This document shows, one piece after another, positions 20,658 through 31,658 of a stretch of DNA of 64,000 nt (its first letter is position 1; each line of letters starts with the position of its first letter). The DNA lies in the NCBI RefSeq assembly GCF_000208925.1, contig NW_001914863.1, positions 4,786 to 68,785 of the forward strand. The letters are read 5' to 3'. The stretch comes from Entamoeba histolytica HM-1:IMSS. Taxonomy: Eukaryota; Evosea; Mastigamoebida; Endamoebidae. The translations under genes and the position numbers were made by a program. Under the pieces are notes generated by a model, which was not told the origin of the DNA, did no database searches, and saw only the letters and a list, made by a program, of their open reading frames with translations.

Positions 20658-21786
20658 ATGTCTTATTTCCAGAAACTTGTACAGCATGGAAGTTATAATA
20701 TTCTTAGTAAATTCTATAATCAAATAGGTCATGAAGATGAACAAAAACCAATATTTGTTGGTGGATGTTCATTTTATATTCTTGGAGTTGAATTTAAAAC
20801 TAAACAAATGGATAAACAATTAGCAGAACAACCACCAGAAGTTTATCTTCAGTACAGTTCAGCGGCAACATTTTTTCGAATATCAAATTTATTTTGGATG
20901 ACATACCGTTCAGGGTATGAGAAATTACCAAATTCATCATTAACAACAGATGTAGGATGGGGGTGTACTATTCGTGCTATGCAAATGATGATAGCCAATG
21001 CAATGGAAACAATCGTATATTCTGGTGCTCTTAATAATACACAAACACCATACATACCAACAAAACAAGAGGTAATGAATGTATTAATTCCATTTATTGA
21101 TTCACCTAATTCAACAACTCCATTATCAATTCATCATGTTTATGAATCTCGTTTTGTAGTAGAAAAAAATAAATCTGGAGTAAATTATTTAGCTCCATCA
21201 GTTGTTGCAAAAGCTTATTCGTTTGTTGTTATTCATTAGATAAACAAAAATTAGTTATTTACTTATTAGAGGTCTTGTTAATTCATGGAAATTATGTCCT
21301 ATTAGATGTGTTATGTGTTCAAATGTTTCAATACCAACTCATGAATTAAGTAAACTTCCTTTTAAACCAACTCTTGTATTTCTTCCTATTGTATTAAATC
21401 ATTTAATTCATTCTAAATTACAACAAATTTATAAATCAAAATTGTTTGCTGGTATTGTTGGTGGAATGGGAGACAGAGCAATTTTTGTTTTTGGATTTCA
21501 TGCATTACAGTTTCTTTATCTTGACCCACATATTGTACAACCATCATTTAAATCATTTACTGAAATAGATACAAAGTCTTATTCTCCAATTGGTACAAAT
21601 AGATTTAGTGTTCATACAATAGACCCAACTAAATTAGATGATTTTTGTACTTTCGGATTTCTTATTAAAAATCTTCACGAGGTTGATGATTTTATGAAAT
21701 TGGCAAAAGACGTTTTTGAAATATCAAATGATAAAGAATTGAGAACTTCTCACGATTTAAATGGTTTTGAAGTATTAGATTTTTAG
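20658..21786 (+). CDS. ATG4: ATG4 cysteine protease (autophagin), two exons
   Basis: Cysteine peptidase of family C54. It trims the C-terminus of Atg8 before lipid conjugation and later releases Atg8 from membranes. Exons: 20658-21220 and 21270-21786; the 49-base intron starts GTTTGTTG and ends TTATTAG. Splicing gives 359 residues. The catalytic Cys is residue 103 in DVGWGCTIRAM; the Asp and His are in FLYLDPHIVQP, where YLDPH is the family motif. The N-terminal FWMTYRSGYEKL (Y-R-x-x-F/Y type) is also characteristic. A nearer AG at 21254 would also keep frame but leaves only a 34-base intron, so I prefer 21269. Length matches yeast Atg4 short forms. Confidence 0.9.
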
Positions 21787-22710
21787 TTGTTGTTTAATTT
21801 AGTTCATGAAAAATATTCTATTGAAATTATTTTTGTTATATAAACAACAAAATTATATTCATACAACAAAATTTAAAAGTATAACAAAATAAACTTTCAA
21901 TTTTTTAATTAAAAAAATAATAAAAACAAAATACATATAATTTATTATCCACAACCTATCTGAAGAAAATTTTAAAAGTCTATTCAATAACTTAAAGACA
22001 AACAATAAATTTATTTTTATTTGTATCGATTGAAAGAATTTATTTTGGTGATGTGTATTTTAATTCTAATAATCTAATTTGAAAATTTTTTTATAAATCT
22101 TTTTATCATAAAAAAGTGTTATATTTCTTTTTGTTTTCATATTATTTATAAGAAGTTGTTATTGTATCAAATTGATTTTAACTATGAAAGAAAATTTTTT
22201 AGAAAATATTGGATAAGATAAAAAATATTTTATTAAGAAAATGAATGAATTATTTTATTTTTTTCTAAATAAAAAAACTGCTTTAATACCATTTTTTACA
22301 AAAACTTTTCTCATATAAATTGAATGAAAAAGTGATTTGTTGGAGAGTTGTAAGAGTTGAAAACCAATAAAATAAAAATGTTATTATAAAGATTTACAAA
22401 TGTGTTGATTCTTTTTTTTAAATAATTAATATTATGCTAATTTTCATTATATAATATGCGATAAAAACAAGTTAAATAACGAAGGATTTATTAGTATTAA
22501 TATTCATTTTTTAAAAGAGGAGTTTATTTTGTTGTTCAGTTTTGATACAAAAAAAAAACAGAAGAAATAAAAAACTAAAAATAGATATCTCTGTAATTTT
22601 TAATGAAAAAACGAAAAAAGAGGAGGTGAAAGAACTTCAAAAAAAAAAGAACTTAAAAGAAACAGAATAAAAAAAGAACTTAAAAGAAACAGAATAAAAA
22701 AAGAGTTAAG
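21787..22710. other. Intergenic region, A/T-rich
   Basis: About 920 bases with no credible frame, RNA gene or transposon. The only structure is a short tandem duplication just before the PRA1 gene (separate entry). The middle (22180-22450) is almost pure A/T. Confidence 0.6.
22642..22697 (+). repeat. 27-bp tandem duplication containing GAAC promoter box
   Basis: Two nearly identical 27-base units (AAAAAAAGAACTTAAAAGAA core followed by ACAGAAT) lie head to tail directly before the ATG at 22711. Each unit contains AAAGAACTTAAA, a GAAC-type promoter box, so the core promoter itself is duplicated; the second GAAC is 32 bases before the ATG. Confidence 0.75.
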
Positions 22711-23163
22711 ATGGGAAAAGATTATGTTAAATCTGTTTCAAAAGAAATTGATAGATTTATTGGATTAAAATATGATATGCCAAATAAAGTAGAAGCTATT
22801 ACTGATAGAATAAGAACAAATTATAAGAAATTTTCAGTTATTTATACTACATTTGCTATTCTTGCATTCTTTATAGCTACTTTAATTACAAAAGAATTTT
22901 ATGCAGTATTTATTGCTTTTACTCTCTTCTGTCTTATTTCTGTTGTTGTTGGAGAAGTTAAACCAAAAGTTCCAATTGGAGATAAAAAATATAAAATTGA
23001 AAAGGAATATGCCTATGTTGTTACTGTTTTAATTACTTTATGTGTTGCTTATTACACTAATACTATTCCAACTCTTTCAAAAACAACAATTTTTACAGTT
23101 ATTCTTTTAACTATTCATTCAGTTTTTGCACATCTTTCAATTGTTGAAACTGCTACTCACTAA
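22711..23163 (+). CDS. PRA1 family (prenylated Rab acceptor) membrane protein
   Basis: A 150-residue ER/Golgi membrane protein of the PRA1/Yip3 family, which binds prenylated Rab GTPases and affects their membrane delivery. A soluble helical N-terminus (1-38) with RIRTNYKKFSVIY corresponds to the family N-N-Y/F region before two hydrophobic hairpins, at about 42-80 and 103-145. The linker between them (EVKPKVPIGDKK) is where the family has its D/E-P-L-V-like segment. Length is typical (140-190). The gene has a single exon and a duplicated GAAC promoter box. ARL6IP5-like members of the same superfamily are the alternative. Confidence 0.75.
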   Translation: MGKDYVKSVSKEIDRFIGLKYDMPNKVEAITDRIRTNYKKFSVIYTTFAILAFFIATLITKEFYAVFIAFTLFCLISVVVGEVKPKVPIGDKKYKIEKEYAYVVTVLITLCVAYYTNTIPTLSKTTIFTVILLTIHSVFAHLSIVETATH

Positions 23164-23250
23164 TTGAATTGTTTGGACGTTATAAGAATTCTTTTTTTTT
23201 ATATTTTTTAGTTTTCTTTTTTCTTTGAAAACTCCAAAATATTTGTTAAA

Positions 23251-23676
23251 ATGGCACAAGAACAGCAACAACTAATAAATGAAAATATTTTAGAATCTCA
23301 GAAGATTTCTACAGAAAATGATGACCAACTTATCAAACAACCCCCTCTTTCAGAACCTACTGAAGAAACAGAAGTTTCTCCAATAGATAAAGAAGTTAAT
23401 AATTTTATTAGAGAGTTTAATGAGTGGAATACAACTATTGGAAAAGACTTTTCTCAAATTGATATTTTTGTTAAGAAGATAAAAGAAATGATTGATGAAA
23501 TAAAACACAAACAAGAAGGTTTGTTATATATCCCAATTATTAATTTTATTATTAAATAATTTATTTATATTACAGAAACAGGAAATTATCCAACTACCTC
23601 TGAACATTTAACTAATTTATTAACAATATCATTAATTTTAAACTCATACAAAACAACTTCTATAAAGTCAGAATAA
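23251..23676 (+). CDS. Hypothetical 122-residue acidic coiled-coil protein, two exons
   Basis: I do not recognise this protein. Exon 1 (23251-23518) encodes a Gln/Glu-rich disordered N-terminus followed by a helical segment (NNFIREFNEWNTTIG, then VKKIKEMIDEIKHK). A 57-base intron (GTTTGTTATA to ATTACAG, 23519-23575) leads in phase 1 to exon 2 (23576-23676), ending SIKSE. Without splicing the frame would run into the intron and end in hydrophobic IPIINFIIK, which is intron translation. The size and single coiled coil recall subunits of small endosomal complexes such as BLOC-1 or BORC, but I have no motif for that. Confidence 0.65.
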
Positions 23677-23733
23677 ATAATTAATATTTTTTTTTATAAT
23701 AACATTAAAATTTCAATTATTCAGTGAAAGTAG

Positions 23734-24804
23734 TTATTTCATTTCAACTATAATAATATGTTTTGGACAAAAATATTCATCTTTTCCTCTTAGGGCATTT
23801 TTCATACCTTTGTAATTGAATGATTTCTGGTGACAATTAGAAACAGACTTCCTTGATTTATTATAAACGTCTATATCAATATGACCAAATGCAAATAAAT
23901 ATCCAAATGTCTCATTCTTTTTTGGAATCCAAAATGCATATTCTGGTTCTATAATATCAAATTTCATCATTCCTTCAATTCTTCCATTTGATTCTAATGA
24001 AAATACAAATGACTTTGAATCATATATCCATTCATCAACTTTATCAATTTTCTCATTAACATATCCTCCAAATTTATTTCCTTCTTCATCTTCAATAATA
24101 ATTATTATATGTTCTTTATTCATTATTCTTTCTCCAAATACTGATGTATTAATACTCCAATCATCAATATCTGAATCAAATAATATATTGAATACTTTTC
24201 TATTTGTCCATTCTTCTATTTGTTCAATTTGATATTTTTGTATTGACATTCCTCTCATTCTTTGAAATCTCTCTTCTTCTTGTATCTTCCTTTCTTTTGT
24301 TTCAGATTCTTCTCTCTTCTTTCTTTCTAAATAATCACTGTAATATGTTTGCCATTCTTCTTTCTTCTTATTAAATTCTGCTGTGATTTTATCTGTTTCT
24401 TCTGGTTTTCTGAATACTTTATCTCTCATTATCATTTCTTCAATTGAAATAATTTTATCTATTAGTTCATTCCGTGTTTTACTCAGTATTTCTTCATCTG
24501 ATTTACATTCTTCTATGATTCTTGACATTTTATTCTTCATTATTTCTATTTGATTGATTGTTTCTTGGCTTTTTTCTATCACTAATTTTCTTCTTCTTTC
24601 TGTTTCATCAATCCTATCAAATATTCCTTCTCCTCTTTTAATTGCCTGTTCATATGTTTCATCAGACTTTATTTCAAATACTTCATTTTTAATACTTCCT
24701 AAATAATATTGATAATTCTTAGTAGTATCATCAATTGATTGTTGAATGTTTGGAAGTGTTTCTACTAATTCTTTATACAATTGATTGTTTTTGTTTTGTT
24801 TCAT
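23734..24804 (-). CDS. Coiled-coil TLDc-like domain protein
   Basis: The N-terminal 195 residues are a long, highly charged coiled coil (many Lys/Glu heptads, for example KKREESETKERKIQEEERF). The C-terminal 160 residues resemble a divergent TLDc domain: FNILFDSDIDDW, then MNKEHIIIIIEDEEGNKFGGYV, then SFVFSLESNG, FGYLFAFGHIDIDV and a final HIIIVEM strand, in the order of TLDc proteins. TLDc proteins of the OXR1/NCOA7/TBC1D24 group regulate the V-ATPase or stress responses. Two further TLDc-like genes lie in this window (32677-33630 and 37752-38414), suggesting an expanded family. No signal peptide or intron. Confidence 0.65.
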   Translation of the reverse strand: MKQNKNNQLYKELVETLPNIQQSIDDTTKNYQYYLGSIKNEVFEIKSDETYEQAIKRGEGIFDRIDETERRRKLVIEKSQETINQIEIMKNKMSRIIEECKSDEEILSKTRNELIDKIISIEEMIMRDKVFRKPEETDKITAEFNKKKEEWQTYYSDYLERKKREESETKERKIQEEERFQRMRGMSIQKYQIEQIEEWTNRKVFNILFDSDIDDWSINTSVFGERIMNKEHIIIIIEDEEGNKFGGYVNEKIDKVDEWIYDSKSFVFSLESNGRIEGMMKFDIIEPEYAFWIPKKNETFGYLFAFGHIDIDVYNKSRKSVSNCHQKSFNYKGMKNALRGKDEYFCPKHIIIVEMK

Positions 24805-25695
24805 TTCTTACACAATGAAATGAATAAAGAAGTTTGGTTGTTTTTATTTTATGTTTTCAAAAACAAAATATATTTATTACACAAACTTCATGGTATCATA
24901 CAACAGATAGTTTTTTGTCATTATTTAATTTAATGATAAACAAATATTCGTTTAATAAAATTATCTCAAATGTTTAAACATCATTATATTTTCAAAATAT
25001 TTAATAAAAAATAATAAAGAAAGAGTGTAAGTACTACGTATAATAACGTAAATTTTTTGATTAAATTATGGTGATTTACAGATGATGTGTAAAAGTCATT
25101 ACTCAAGTCATAATAATAAGTGATACAGATAATAGTATTAAAGAAATAACCTAAGTGAACATATTCGAATGATGTTCAAATAACATTGGTAATAAGCAAA
25201 ATCAAAGATTTTTAATAAAAATGGAAATGTATTGAAATGAAAAAATGTTTTTACAATGAATTATTTTATCTATAGCTTTGTTTTTTTATTATAACTTTTT
25301 ATTTAATACGTTTAATTCAATGTATTATATTCTTATTTCCTTGTTTTATTTCCTAAAGTAGTTTGTGCAGGTATTGAAGATATGTTTAATACTAAAAAAA
25401 TATCAAAAATCTTTCATGAAAAACTGTTGATATTCAAGCAAAAACACATTTTCCTCAATTTTTATGTTTATAAAACAGTTATTATGTTTCATATCATTAC
25501 TAACGATGACAAAAAAAATGAAATAAAATTTACCCCAAAAAACTTTTTCTCGATAACTTGTTATAAGATATGAATTATTTGAGAAGGAAATAAAAAAAAG
25601 GATAATCTCCTTAGAAAATTCATTTTAATAAGTCTAAAATAGTCTTGGTCAAAGATAATAACAAAATTATATTAAAATGAATGAAAATAAGTAAT
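24805..25695. other. Intergenic region, no gene seen
   Basis: About 890 bases. A 63-codon frame at 25382-25573 is AT-driven and has no family features. No SINE, tRNA or repeat was found. The last 100 bases are probably 3' untranslated sequence of the kinase gene. Confidence 0.6.
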
Positions 25696-27875
25696 TTATT
25701 GATGAGACTGCTCTCCGAAAATGAATAAAGGAGCAAACTCGAAAGGGTCTTGACCAGTATCACTTCTTCTAATAGGAACAGGGACAATAGGAATATTAAC
25801 ATTTGAAGGTTCGTGTACAATAGCTGTTTCTTTAAAAATATTATTATTATATCGGTCTTCTAATTTAACAGAACCAACGTCATTAGGTTTGAATCTTTCA
25901 TTACGTTGGAGTCTAAACTCTTGAAGTGGTGTTCTATTCATTCTAGCGTTACAAGAATCAAATCTCCTTCTTACAGTAGTTAAACCATTTTCAAAGAAAT
26001 CATCTCCTTCATGTATTTCTTGAACAATTTTCATTGGACTAATGCCATTTGAACGAGGGGTGTGAGGTTGTTTTAGTTGTGCACGATAAGGATTTTCTTG
26101 ATTTCGTAATAATGAAGAACGTCTTCTTGTAATACGAGAACCACTTCCACTTCGTTCTCTTTTATGAATATTTTCAAATGCTTTTCTGAAAGAATCAGGA
26201 GTCATAGGGGGTAATTGGAATGGATTAGGACATGTGATATTGACAACTTCACCCATTTGTAATGCAGACGTACAAATATCATAATATTCTGCAGTATTTA
26301 AACCATGTAATGTTATGTCATTTCCAAAACATTTCTTTGCAAATTCATCACTTGTTATTCCAGAGAGAATATCATCTTCAGGGGGTCGTGGTTGAGATGC
26401 AGATAAAGGAGGTTCCCAATGTCCAGTAAATTGTTGACCAGTTAAGAAAGGATGATATAATGCTTGAGAAGGAGTCCAACGTTTCATTGGATCATATTGA
26501 AGCATACCTTCAATAAAGTGAATAAGAGACAGTCTAATTTCTGTTAAATTAGTAATTTCTTCTTTCATTCCACCTCCAAGTTTTAAAGGGATTCTCATAA
26601 TTAATTCTTTTAATGTTTTAAATCTAAAATATTTTTTATTTGGTTCTAATCGAATTCTATTTTCCATTTCATATTCAAATGGTTGCTTCATAATATAATG
26701 AGCATTTTCATCATATCCTAGTTTATTAAAATAACATAAAGTTTTTGATCCTTGTTCTAAGATATTTTTTGGTGGTAATCCTAACATATCAGTTATTTTA
26801 AATAATTGATTAAATTCACTACTTCCTGGAAATAATGGAATTCCTAATACTAATTCTGCTGCAATACATCCTGCACTCCACATGTCAATAGCATTATTAT
26901 AAGGAAGTCCAAGAATAATTTCTGGTGCACGATAATGTCTTGATTGAACATATGTATATAAAGTATAATTGTCAAAACAAGCAGAACCAAAATCTATCAC
27001 TTTAATTCCATTTGTTGTTTGGTCAAATACTAAATTTTCTGGTTTAATATCACAATGAACAATACGTGCATTATATAACCCATCAAGACATTCAAGTAAT
27101 TGTGTCATAAATTTTTTTACTTTTATAATATTAAGTCCATGATATTCATTCTTTTGTAACATTTGATAAAGGTTTGTTCTATTAAATTAATTTTCTTTAT
27201 TAATTTGATAGTAAATAAAAAAAAAGTTAAACAAACCCAAGTAATTCAAATACAATACATAAATGATTACAATAAAGAAAATGATCAAGCATTCTAACTG
27301 TATTTTTTGTTCCATCTTTATCATATATATCATTTAACTATATTAAATAATTATTTATTATTAAGTATTGTTAAAAATTATATTAAACAAACCATAGATA
27401 AGATTGATATTTCTAACATTCCTTGTCTAAAATATGTTCCTTTTGATTTTAAAATTTTGATAGCAACTTCCCTTTCTTTACTTAAATCTTTTGCTTTAAA
27501 TACTTGTCCAAACATACCATTTCCTAATCTATTAAGAATTTGATATCGTGAAACTGTTTCAGGGTTTGCTGAATAATATCTTCCTTCATAACTAGTTGCA
27601 CTTCCAAGTATGTCTCCTTCTTTAATAATAAGATCATATTCTTCATTGTCAAATCCTGAATTTGTAGTATTTTCTGTAATTTCATTAAGTATTATTGGTG
27701 TTTTATTTGTATATAAACTGTGTTGTGTTGGATAAATATGCCAATATGTTTCTCTAATTCTTCCTGTCAATTGTTTTGTCAAAGCTCTTGTATCAGGTTT
27801 ATGACGAATGTTTTCTGTTGAACCTTCCTCAATATATATGTTAAACCAAGAAGGGGAGAGATGATGACTTTTCAT
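25696..27875 (-). CDS. DYRK-family protein kinase, Yak1-like, three exons
   Basis: Dual-specificity CMGC kinase. Exons on the minus strand: 27875-27393, 27337-27237 and 27178-25696. The introns are 55 and 58 bases, both starting GTTTGTTTAA and ending ATAG. The spliced product has 688 residues and joins smoothly (EISILSM/LNDIYDKDG, CIVFELLG/TNLYQMLQ). Kinase landmarks: glycine loop RLGNGMFGQVF (117-126), Lys140 in VAIKILK, Asp237 in IVHCDIKPEN, Asp256 in VIDFGSA, activation loop YTYVQSRHYRAPE with the DYRK-type second Tyr, and LFPGSSEFNQLFKITDMLG, which favours Yak1. A DYRK-homology stretch (about 78-90) precedes the kinase domain. The basic, Ser/Arg-rich C-terminal 200 residues are unstructured. 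Likely a growth, stress or stage-conversion kinase. Confidence 0.9.
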
Positions 27876-28053
27876 GCAACTATCTTTTCAAGATGCAACA
27901 GAAAGAACAAAAAGAAATAGAACTTTCCAATCATTTATTTCTTTTTCTTACCGTTATAACATTTTTGTGATTTTTAAATCATTAACACAAAACTTCTATC
28001 AAAACAAAACTTCTTCAATTATTTATTATTCTTCATTCTTATTAGAATCAATA

Positions 28054-29136
28054 TTAATTTTTTATTGCTTCAAACCATATTGCTGTATATTTACTTTGTA
28101 ATAATGAATGTTCAGAATAACAATAGGTACATGGGATAAGACGTTCTGAAATAATAGTAAATCCTAATGAAGAGATAATATATTTAATTTCTTCCCAATT
28201 TAATTCTATTGAAAGAGAATCACTGTCTTTATAATGATATAATAATGGTCCTTCATTAATCCATCTTCCATGTAATTTAAGGCATGAATAAATAATTCTT
28301 AAATAATCAATAATATTATGTGCAGTATCAATAAAAAAACATGTCACAATACAATCAAAAGATTCTTTTTGTTTTGAATATATCTCAACAAAATCACCTG
28401 CTACCATTGACATTTGATGATTCCCTAAGTTTGGAACAATATCAGGAATTGTAGCTACACTTGCTTGATCATTAAATGATAATAAATTACATGTTTCCAT
28501 TATCCACGGAAATATTTTAAATTGACCTATTCTTTCTATTCCATTTAAAAGAAATTCACTTGTTAATAACATATAATAGGTAAATTCATTCCCTTCACAT
28601 TGAAATCCTAATGATGCAATTTCATATGCTAATCTTCCTAATCCTGCTCCAGGAACAAGTATTTTAATATTATTTCTATTGTCTTGATATAATTCTTTTA
28701 GTCTATGAAGAATTGGTTCATAACAGAGTTTTCTTTCATTTATTCCTTCAATACTCCAGTCTCTATATAAATGAGTTAACATTGAACGAACTTTATCTAA
28801 TTTTTGACAAAGTTCATTTCGTTCATTGTCACTTATAGAAAGAATTAAATTATGTTTTTGTTCTTCAGAAAGAATAGGAAAATGTAAATGAGTGATTATA
28901 TCTTCTTGATTTCTGATAATTGCATCAAAAATCATTTGATTTGCATGTAATCCACATAATATTAAATTCCATTTCTGATGGTAATTCGGTAATAATTTTT
29001 TATCTTCTTCTTTGAGACTTTTAAACATTGATAATTGGTAAACAACCCATTGTTTACCAAACTCTTCATATAATTGAAAAGCTTGAACTACAGATAAAAG
29101 ATAGGTATGTTCTTCATCTAATTCCTTTTGGTTCAT
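28054..29136 (-). CDS. CARNMT1: Carnosine N-methyltransferase-like (N2227 domain) protein
   Basis: S-adenosylmethionine-dependent methyltransferase of the N2227/UPF0586 family. The cofactor loop ILVPGAGLGRLAYEIA (about 159-174) is followed by GFQCEGNEFTYYMLL, the family's second diagnostic block. Later come a DCIVTCFFIDTAHN strand (motif IV), HGRWINEGPLLYHY and ELNWEEIKYIISSLGF. Human CARNMT1 methylates carnosine and histidines in some zinc-finger proteins. Whether Entamoeba makes carnosine is not known to me, so a protein or peptide histidine target is the safer guess. At 360 residues the length is normal (human 409). One exon. It is divergent with STT3, with a 138-base spacer. Confidence 0.85.
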   Translation of the reverse strand: MNQKELDEEHTYLLSVVQAFQLYEEFGKQWVVYQLSMFKSLKEEDKKLLPNYHQKWNLILCGLHANQMIFDAIIRNQEDIITHLHFPILSEEQKHNLILSISDNERNELCQKLDKVRSMLTHLYRDWSIEGINERKLCYEPILHRLKELYQDNRNNIKILVPGAGLGRLAYEIASLGFQCEGNEFTYYMLLTSEFLLNGIERIGQFKIFPWIMETCNLLSFNDQASVATIPDIVPNLGNHQMSMVAGDFVEIYSKQKESFDCIVTCFFIDTAHNIIDYLRIIYSCLKLHGRWINEGPLLYHYKDSDSLSIELNWEEIKYIISSLGFTIISERLIPCTYCYSEHSLLQSKYTAIWFEAIKN

Positions 29137-29248
29137 AGATTCGATAGTTTCAAGTTGATTTTAATAATATTTATTAAAGGAAAGAAAAAACAAAAAAAAA
29201 ACTAAAACAAAATAAAATAAAATAAAAAAAACAAAATAAAAAGTGAAG

Positions 29249-29260
29249 AAGAACTATTAA
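29249..29260 (+). promoter_or_regulatory. GAAC box upstream of STT3
   Basis: AAGAACTATTAA lies about 15-26 bases before the ATG at 29275, in an A-rich tract. It is the same element as before other genes here. Confidence 0.45.
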
Positions 29261-29274
29261 AAAAAATAAACTGG

Positions 29275-31440
29275 ATGGGTTTCTTTAAAACACTTGTTCA
29301 ACTCATTCTAAAAAATATAGGTATTACTCTTATTTGTATAATTGCATTTAGTTCTAGATTATATTCTATTATTATGTATGAAGCAATTATTCATGAATTT
29401 GATCCATATTTTAATTTCAGAGCAACAAAATATCTTGTAGAACATGGACCAACAGCATTTATGAATTGGTTTGATCCAGATAGTTGGTATCCATTAGGAA
29501 GAAATATTGGTACAACTGTTTTTCCAGGATTAATGTTTACATCAGCATTTATATTTAAATTTTTAGCATATTTCAATTTAATCATTGATGTAAGATTAAT
29601 TTGTGTTTGTATGGGACCAATTTATAGTGTAATAACATGTATTGTTGCATATTTATTTGGATCACGTGTACATTCAGATAGAGCAGGATTATTTGCAGCT
29701 GCATTAATTTCAGTAGTACCAGGTTATATGTCAAGAAGTGTTGCAGGAAGTTATGATTATGAATGTATTTCAATTACAATATTAATATTAACATTTTATC
29801 TTTGGATAGAAGCTGTTCATAATAATTCACCAATATTAAGTGCAGTAACAGCATTATCATATTTTTATATGGCATCAACATGGGGAGCATATGTTTTTAT
29901 TAATAATATTATTCCATTACATGTTCTTATTTCTATTTTCTGTGGATTTTATAATAAAAAATTATATAGTTGTTATTCTATTTATTATATATTTGCAACT
30001 ATTTTATCTATGCAAGTTCCATTTATTAATTATGTTCCAATTCGTTCTTCTGAACATATTGGAGCAATGGGAGTATTTGGAATTTGTCAATTAATTGAAT
30101 TATATTCATTAATACATAAACTTCTTGGACAAAAGAAAACAGTAGAATTAATTAAGAAAGTATTAATGGGAAGTGTTATTATTGGAATTATAATGGTATT
30201 AATACTCATTAAAAAAGGATATATTAGTGCTTGGTCTGGTAGATTTTATGCATTATTTGATCCAACTTTTGCAAAGAAAAATATTCCATTAATTGTATCT
30301 GTATCAGAACATCAACCAGCAAATTGGGCATCATATTTCTTTGATCTTCATTGTTTAATAGTAATAGCACCAGCAGGATTATATTATTGTTTTAAAAAAT
30401 TTGATTTTAATATGTTATTCCTCATTATTTATTCTGTTTCAGTCTTTTATTTTAGTTGTGTTATGTCAAGACTTGTATTAATTTTAGCACCTGCTATTTG
30501 TTTACTTAGTGGTATTGCTCTTGCAGAATTCTTTACTCAAATACAAAAACAATTAGAAAGTACATTAAAAATGGTATTTAAATCAAATAAAAAACAACAA
30601 CAACAACAATCAAATGAACCAACAACTAAAATTGAAAAAGAAAAAAGAAAAATTCATCCACCAAAAAAAGAACAAAACAATGAAAAATCATTTATAAGTG
30701 AATTTATAATATTTATTATTATGACTATTGTTGGTATATTATTAATTATCTTTTTATTTAAATTCTTTGAATATTCTATTCAAATGTCTAAAAACTATTC
30801 ATCTCCATCAGTTGTTTTATATGGTAATCATGGTGGAAAACAAATTGCTTTTGATGATTATAGAGAAGCTTATAGATGGTTAGCACATAATACTCCAGAA
30901 GGATCAAGAGTTATGAGTTGGTGGGATTATGGTTATCAAATAAGTCATCTTGCAAATCGAACAGTTATAGTTGATAATAATACATGGAATAATAGTCATA
31001 TTGCATTAACAGGAAATGTAATGGCATCAAGAGAAGAAGATGCAATGAAAACAATTAGAGATTTAGATGTTGATTATTTATTAGTAGTTTTTGGTGGATA
31101 TCTTGGATATTCATCAGATGATATTAATAAATTCTTATGGATGATTAGAATTGGTGCAGGTGTTAATCCTTCTTTAAATGAAAATAATTATTATAACCAT
31201 AATGCTTACACTGTAGCTGATCCTTCTGATACATTTAAATATAGTATGATGTATAAAATGTGTTATCATAATTTCTATAAGGCTTCTAATGGTTATCGTG
31301 CTGGAATGGATGCCGTTAGAAGAGAAGTTATTGAAGAACAAACTTATTTCAAAAATATTCAAGAGGCTTTCACTTCTCAACATTGGGTCGTCAGAATTTA
31401 TAAAGTAAATAAACCAAATCCAATTGATTCATTACTTTAA
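29275..31440 (+). CDS. STT3: Oligosaccharyltransferase catalytic subunit STT3
   Basis: Catalytic subunit of oligosaccharyltransferase; it transfers the lipid-linked glycan to Asn in the ER lumen. About 13 transmembrane helices occupy residues 10-480. The first lumenal motif is EFDPYFNFRATKYL (acidic residue for metal binding), the second is GSYDYE, and SVSEHQP is the third catalytic motif. The C-terminal lumenal domain carries WWDYGYQI near residue 549, the sequon-binding site. A Gln/Lys-rich cytosolic-looking insertion (about 440-475) is unusual and probably Entamoeba-specific. At 721 residues it has normal length. No introns. Confidence 0.95.
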   Translation: MGFFKTLVQLILKNIGITLICIIAFSSRLYSIIMYEAIIHEFDPYFNFRATKYLVEHGPTAFMNWFDPDSWYPLGRNIGTTVFPGLMFTSAFIFKFLAYFNLIIDVRLICVCMGPIYSVITCIVAYLFGSRVHSDRAGLFAAALISVVPGYMSRSVAGSYDYECISITILILTFYLWIEAVHNNSPILSAVTALSYFYMASTWGAYVFINNIIPLHVLISIFCGFYNKKLYSCYSIYYIFATILSMQVPFINYVPIRSSEHIGAMGVFGICQLIELYSLIHKLLGQKKTVELIKKVLMGSVIIGIIMVLILIKKGYISAWSGRFYALFDPTFAKKNIPLIVSVSEHQPANWASYFFDLHCLIVIAPAGLYYCFKKFDFNMLFLIIYSVSVFYFSCVMSRLVLILAPAICLLSGIALAEFFTQIQKQLESTLKMVFKSNKKQQQQQSNEPTTKIEKEKRKIHPPKKEQNNEKSFISEFIIFIIMTIVGILLIIFLFKFFEYSIQMSKNYSSPSVVLYGNHGGKQIAFDDYREAYRWLAHNTPEGSRVMSWWDYGYQISHLANRTVIVDNNTWNNSHIALTGNVMASREEDAMKTIRDLDVDYLLVVFGGYLGYSSDDINKFLWMIRIGAGVNPSLNENNYYNHNAYTVADPSDTFKYSMMYKMCYHNFYKASNGYRAGMDAVRREVIEEQTYFKNIQEAFTSQHWVVRIYKVNKPNPIDSLL

Positions 31441-31658
31441 TCCTTTCTTCATCTAATTAAGAAATTAAATTCCTCATTTTTTAAGTTCTTTTTATTAAAA
31501 ACGTCAAAGTTCTTTTATTTCAAAAGATAATTTTGTTTTACTATCTTTAATTAAAACTAAAATTTGTTTTTAAGTTTTAATAAAAAATATTCATAAAAAA
31601 AACATTGAAAAAAAAAAATGAAAATATACAAAAAGACAACATCTGGAAAATCACTTTC

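Noticed and set aside
21221..21254. Shorter 34-base intron alternative in ATG4
   Set aside because: It keeps frame, but is shorter than any other intron here (46-93 bases); the AG at 21269 gives a normal 49-base intron.
25382..25573. 63-codon plus-strand frame
   Set aside because: Composition follows base composition; no promoter, domain or homologue pattern.
27378..27392. Read-through end (VCLI) of the first kinase exon taken as a real C-terminus
   Set aside because: It is intron translation starting at GTTTGT; splicing restores the conserved kinase sequence.
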